From assembly GCA_963796565.1 (NCBI GenBank), contig CAWCMA010000004.1, positions 315,694-379,693 of the forward strand: a DNA stretch of 64,000 bases, in the 5' to 3' direction. Of the stretch, positions 62,685 through 64,000 are shown in pieces. The stretch comes from JAKAVN01 sp963796565 (GTDB lineage Bacteria; Desulfobacterota; Binatia; Binatales; Binataceae). Within the stretch, counting starts at the first letter, position 1, and every line of letters begins with the position of its first letter. The position numbers and the translations under genes were made by a program. The notes beneath the pieces were generated by a model that was given only the letters and a program-made list of their open reading frames with translations, had not been told where the DNA came from and made no database searches.

Positions 62685-64000
62685 CTACGCGTCCATACAT
62701 TTGGTCGGCCGCAGCGGGGCCGGGATGAATGCGCCCGTTTTCGCGCGTTGCTCGCGCTGGGCGGCGAAAGTCGAAGCCGCGCGTTGCTGGAAGGCGTGGT
62801 CGACACCCGTTGCCGCCTGCCCTCCGCGCACGGCGCCGAAGCAAGCAAACGAGAGCGCGGCGACGATGTCGATTCGATGGCTCGCTTTCGTTTTCGAGAT
62901 TTTGATCCCTCGCGACGACTCGGTCACCACCGTGCGACTCACAGCCAATCGAATTTCAGGATCGGCGTACATGGAAAGATTGTAGTGCCGGACCAACTCG
63001 GCCAAGGTCGTGCACGCGCTCTCGAGGTTAGAGCTCGTCTGCGTGAACGCCTCCATCGGCAGCCCGGCCGCGACCATGCGCTGCGACAGCGAAACCATTT
63101 GATACGGATCGTAAAAAACCGCCTGCAGTGCGAAATCACGGCGCAGGTGAACGCGCTCTTCTTTAACCGGCCTAGGCAGAGTCAACAGGGGCGTCGGCGC
63201 GAGGGACGAATATCCGGTGAGCGATCAAGCGAACCTTTTGTTGTTTTGGATCGAAGGCCACCGCCGCGACGGCCGTGCTGTCATGCGCGTAGCTTCCATC
63301 CAGGCCTACTAAGACTCGGAAGGCGCGATTGCTTACCGAAAGTACCGGGCGCGCATCAGGATCGACGCACTTATCGAAGTCGGCCATATCGACAAACCCG
63401 GACTCGCCTGAAGTAAAACTCGTTGAAATCCCGCCGCATGAACGCGGACGGCCGCGTGGACGCTCTTGCTTCTTCAAGCCACGCTTCGGACTGCCAGGGT
63501 GCGATCCGATCGTGACTGATGAACGCGATCATGCCCGGCTGGGGGCGTACAGGTCTTTGGCGATTTTCTCGCCGGCTAGACCGCGCTTGACGAGGCGCTC
63601 TTGAGTAGCTGGCTTTCGCCTGTGAAGCCTGCATACGAAGTGACCATCCGAACCGAAGGTTTTTTCGTGGGCGTAATGGCTACTTCTTCGTAAAGCCTCT
63701 GTGAGGATTCCGAGGTGAAGCCCCATAAACTCGCTCCGCGAGGATGATAGTCGGCTTGACGCCGGCCGCGCCTCGATAGTCGCTGGCCAAAGCCTGAACG
63801 TACGAGCCATTGCTGAACGTGATCCGATCGGCCGTCACCTTCGCCTGCAGCAAGGCAAATGGCTTCAACGATGCCAGCCGCGGAAGTGAATATCCGTTCC
63901 TCAGCCTGTTGCATATCGTTAGCAATCACGGTACCTTTGGCGAATGGGCCGCCCAGGCAAATCACTGCATAGAGCAAGCAGAGCGCGCCGAACGTGCTTT
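62685..64000 (-). pseudogene. Phage terminase large subunit, decayed by several frameshifts, continues past window
   Basis: Terminase-like sequence is spread over all three minus frames. In order: ICLGGPFAKGTVIANDMQQA (about 63960), DRITFSNGSYVQALASDYRG (about 63830), PTKKPSVRMVTSYAGFTGES (about 63660), a short link EKIAKDLYAPSRA, then GMIAFISHDRIAPWQSEAW, RVLVGLDGSYAHDSTAVAAV (about 63290, RNase-H-like nuclease Asp residues) and FALQAVFYDPYQMVSLSQRM (about 63120). At least five frame changes are needed, so it cannot be functional. The N-terminal Walker A lies outside the window. Confidence 0.78.

Overview
The window is chromosomal DNA from a GC-rich Gram-negative bacterium. Evidence for an outer membrane is a type II secretion cluster, LptE and several lipoproteins. 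Gene order around rpmF-plsX-fabD-acpP, nrdR-ribD-ribBA-nusB and yebC-ruvCAB resembles deltaproteobacterial-type lineages. Together with the flavin monooxygenase and acyl-CoA catabolic genes this would fit Candidatus Binatota or a relative, but that placement is inference and no marker search was possible.

1-5.6 kb (minus strand): a tightly overlapping gspE-F-G-H-I-J series, with gspJ running off the left edge, preceded by a small BamE-like lipoprotein. 5.6-6.8 kb: a REP-like inverted repeat and an orphan gene of lower GC. 6.9-12.7 kb: catabolic genes, namely an HsaA-like flavin oxygenase, an enoyl-CoA hydratase, a hotdog thioesterase, a cupin, a DszA/NtaA-type luciferase-fold monooxygenase and a GST. 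12.8-14.7 kb: hisI-hisG and a lipoprotein.

15-25.8 kb: mostly housekeeping metabolism, with an alpha/beta hydrolase, peroxiredoxin, homoserine-kinase-like enzyme, metF-folE-rpiA-glycerate kinase, an NAD-type isocitrate dehydrogenase, a YuiH-like molybdopterin protein, glpD and nth. 25.9-35.4 kb: yceD-rpmF-plsX-fabD-acpP, nrdR-ribD-ribBA-nusB-lptE-holA and convergent rpsT. The usual fabH, fabG, fabF, ribE and ribH are absent from these otherwise canonical strings, and the DHBP-synthase half of RibBA has lost catalytic residues. 35.6-47 kb: mazG, an esterase broken by an amber codon, a fused two-domain GT-C glycosyltransferase with a secreted partner, a zinc alcohol dehydrogenase, yebC and ruvCAB. 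47-50.6 kb: small lipoproteins and small hypothetical proteins.

50.6-64 kb is an accessory and partly decayed region. It holds a truncated tyrosine recombinase beside a tRNA-Phe 3'-end remnant, a terminase large-subunit pseudogene with several frameshifts, an intact 2,000-bp IS21-family element with a 4-bp target duplication, several frameshifted small genes, many small Cys-pair (zinc-ribbon-like) proteins, and five paralogues of an unrecognised ~80-105 aa protein family with an N-terminal WYL membrane or signal segment and a C-terminal C-I-x-x-D-D motif. That family and the surrounding tiny-gene operons are the best candidate in the window for undescribed biology. No CRISPR array, complete rRNA or intact tRNA was seen.
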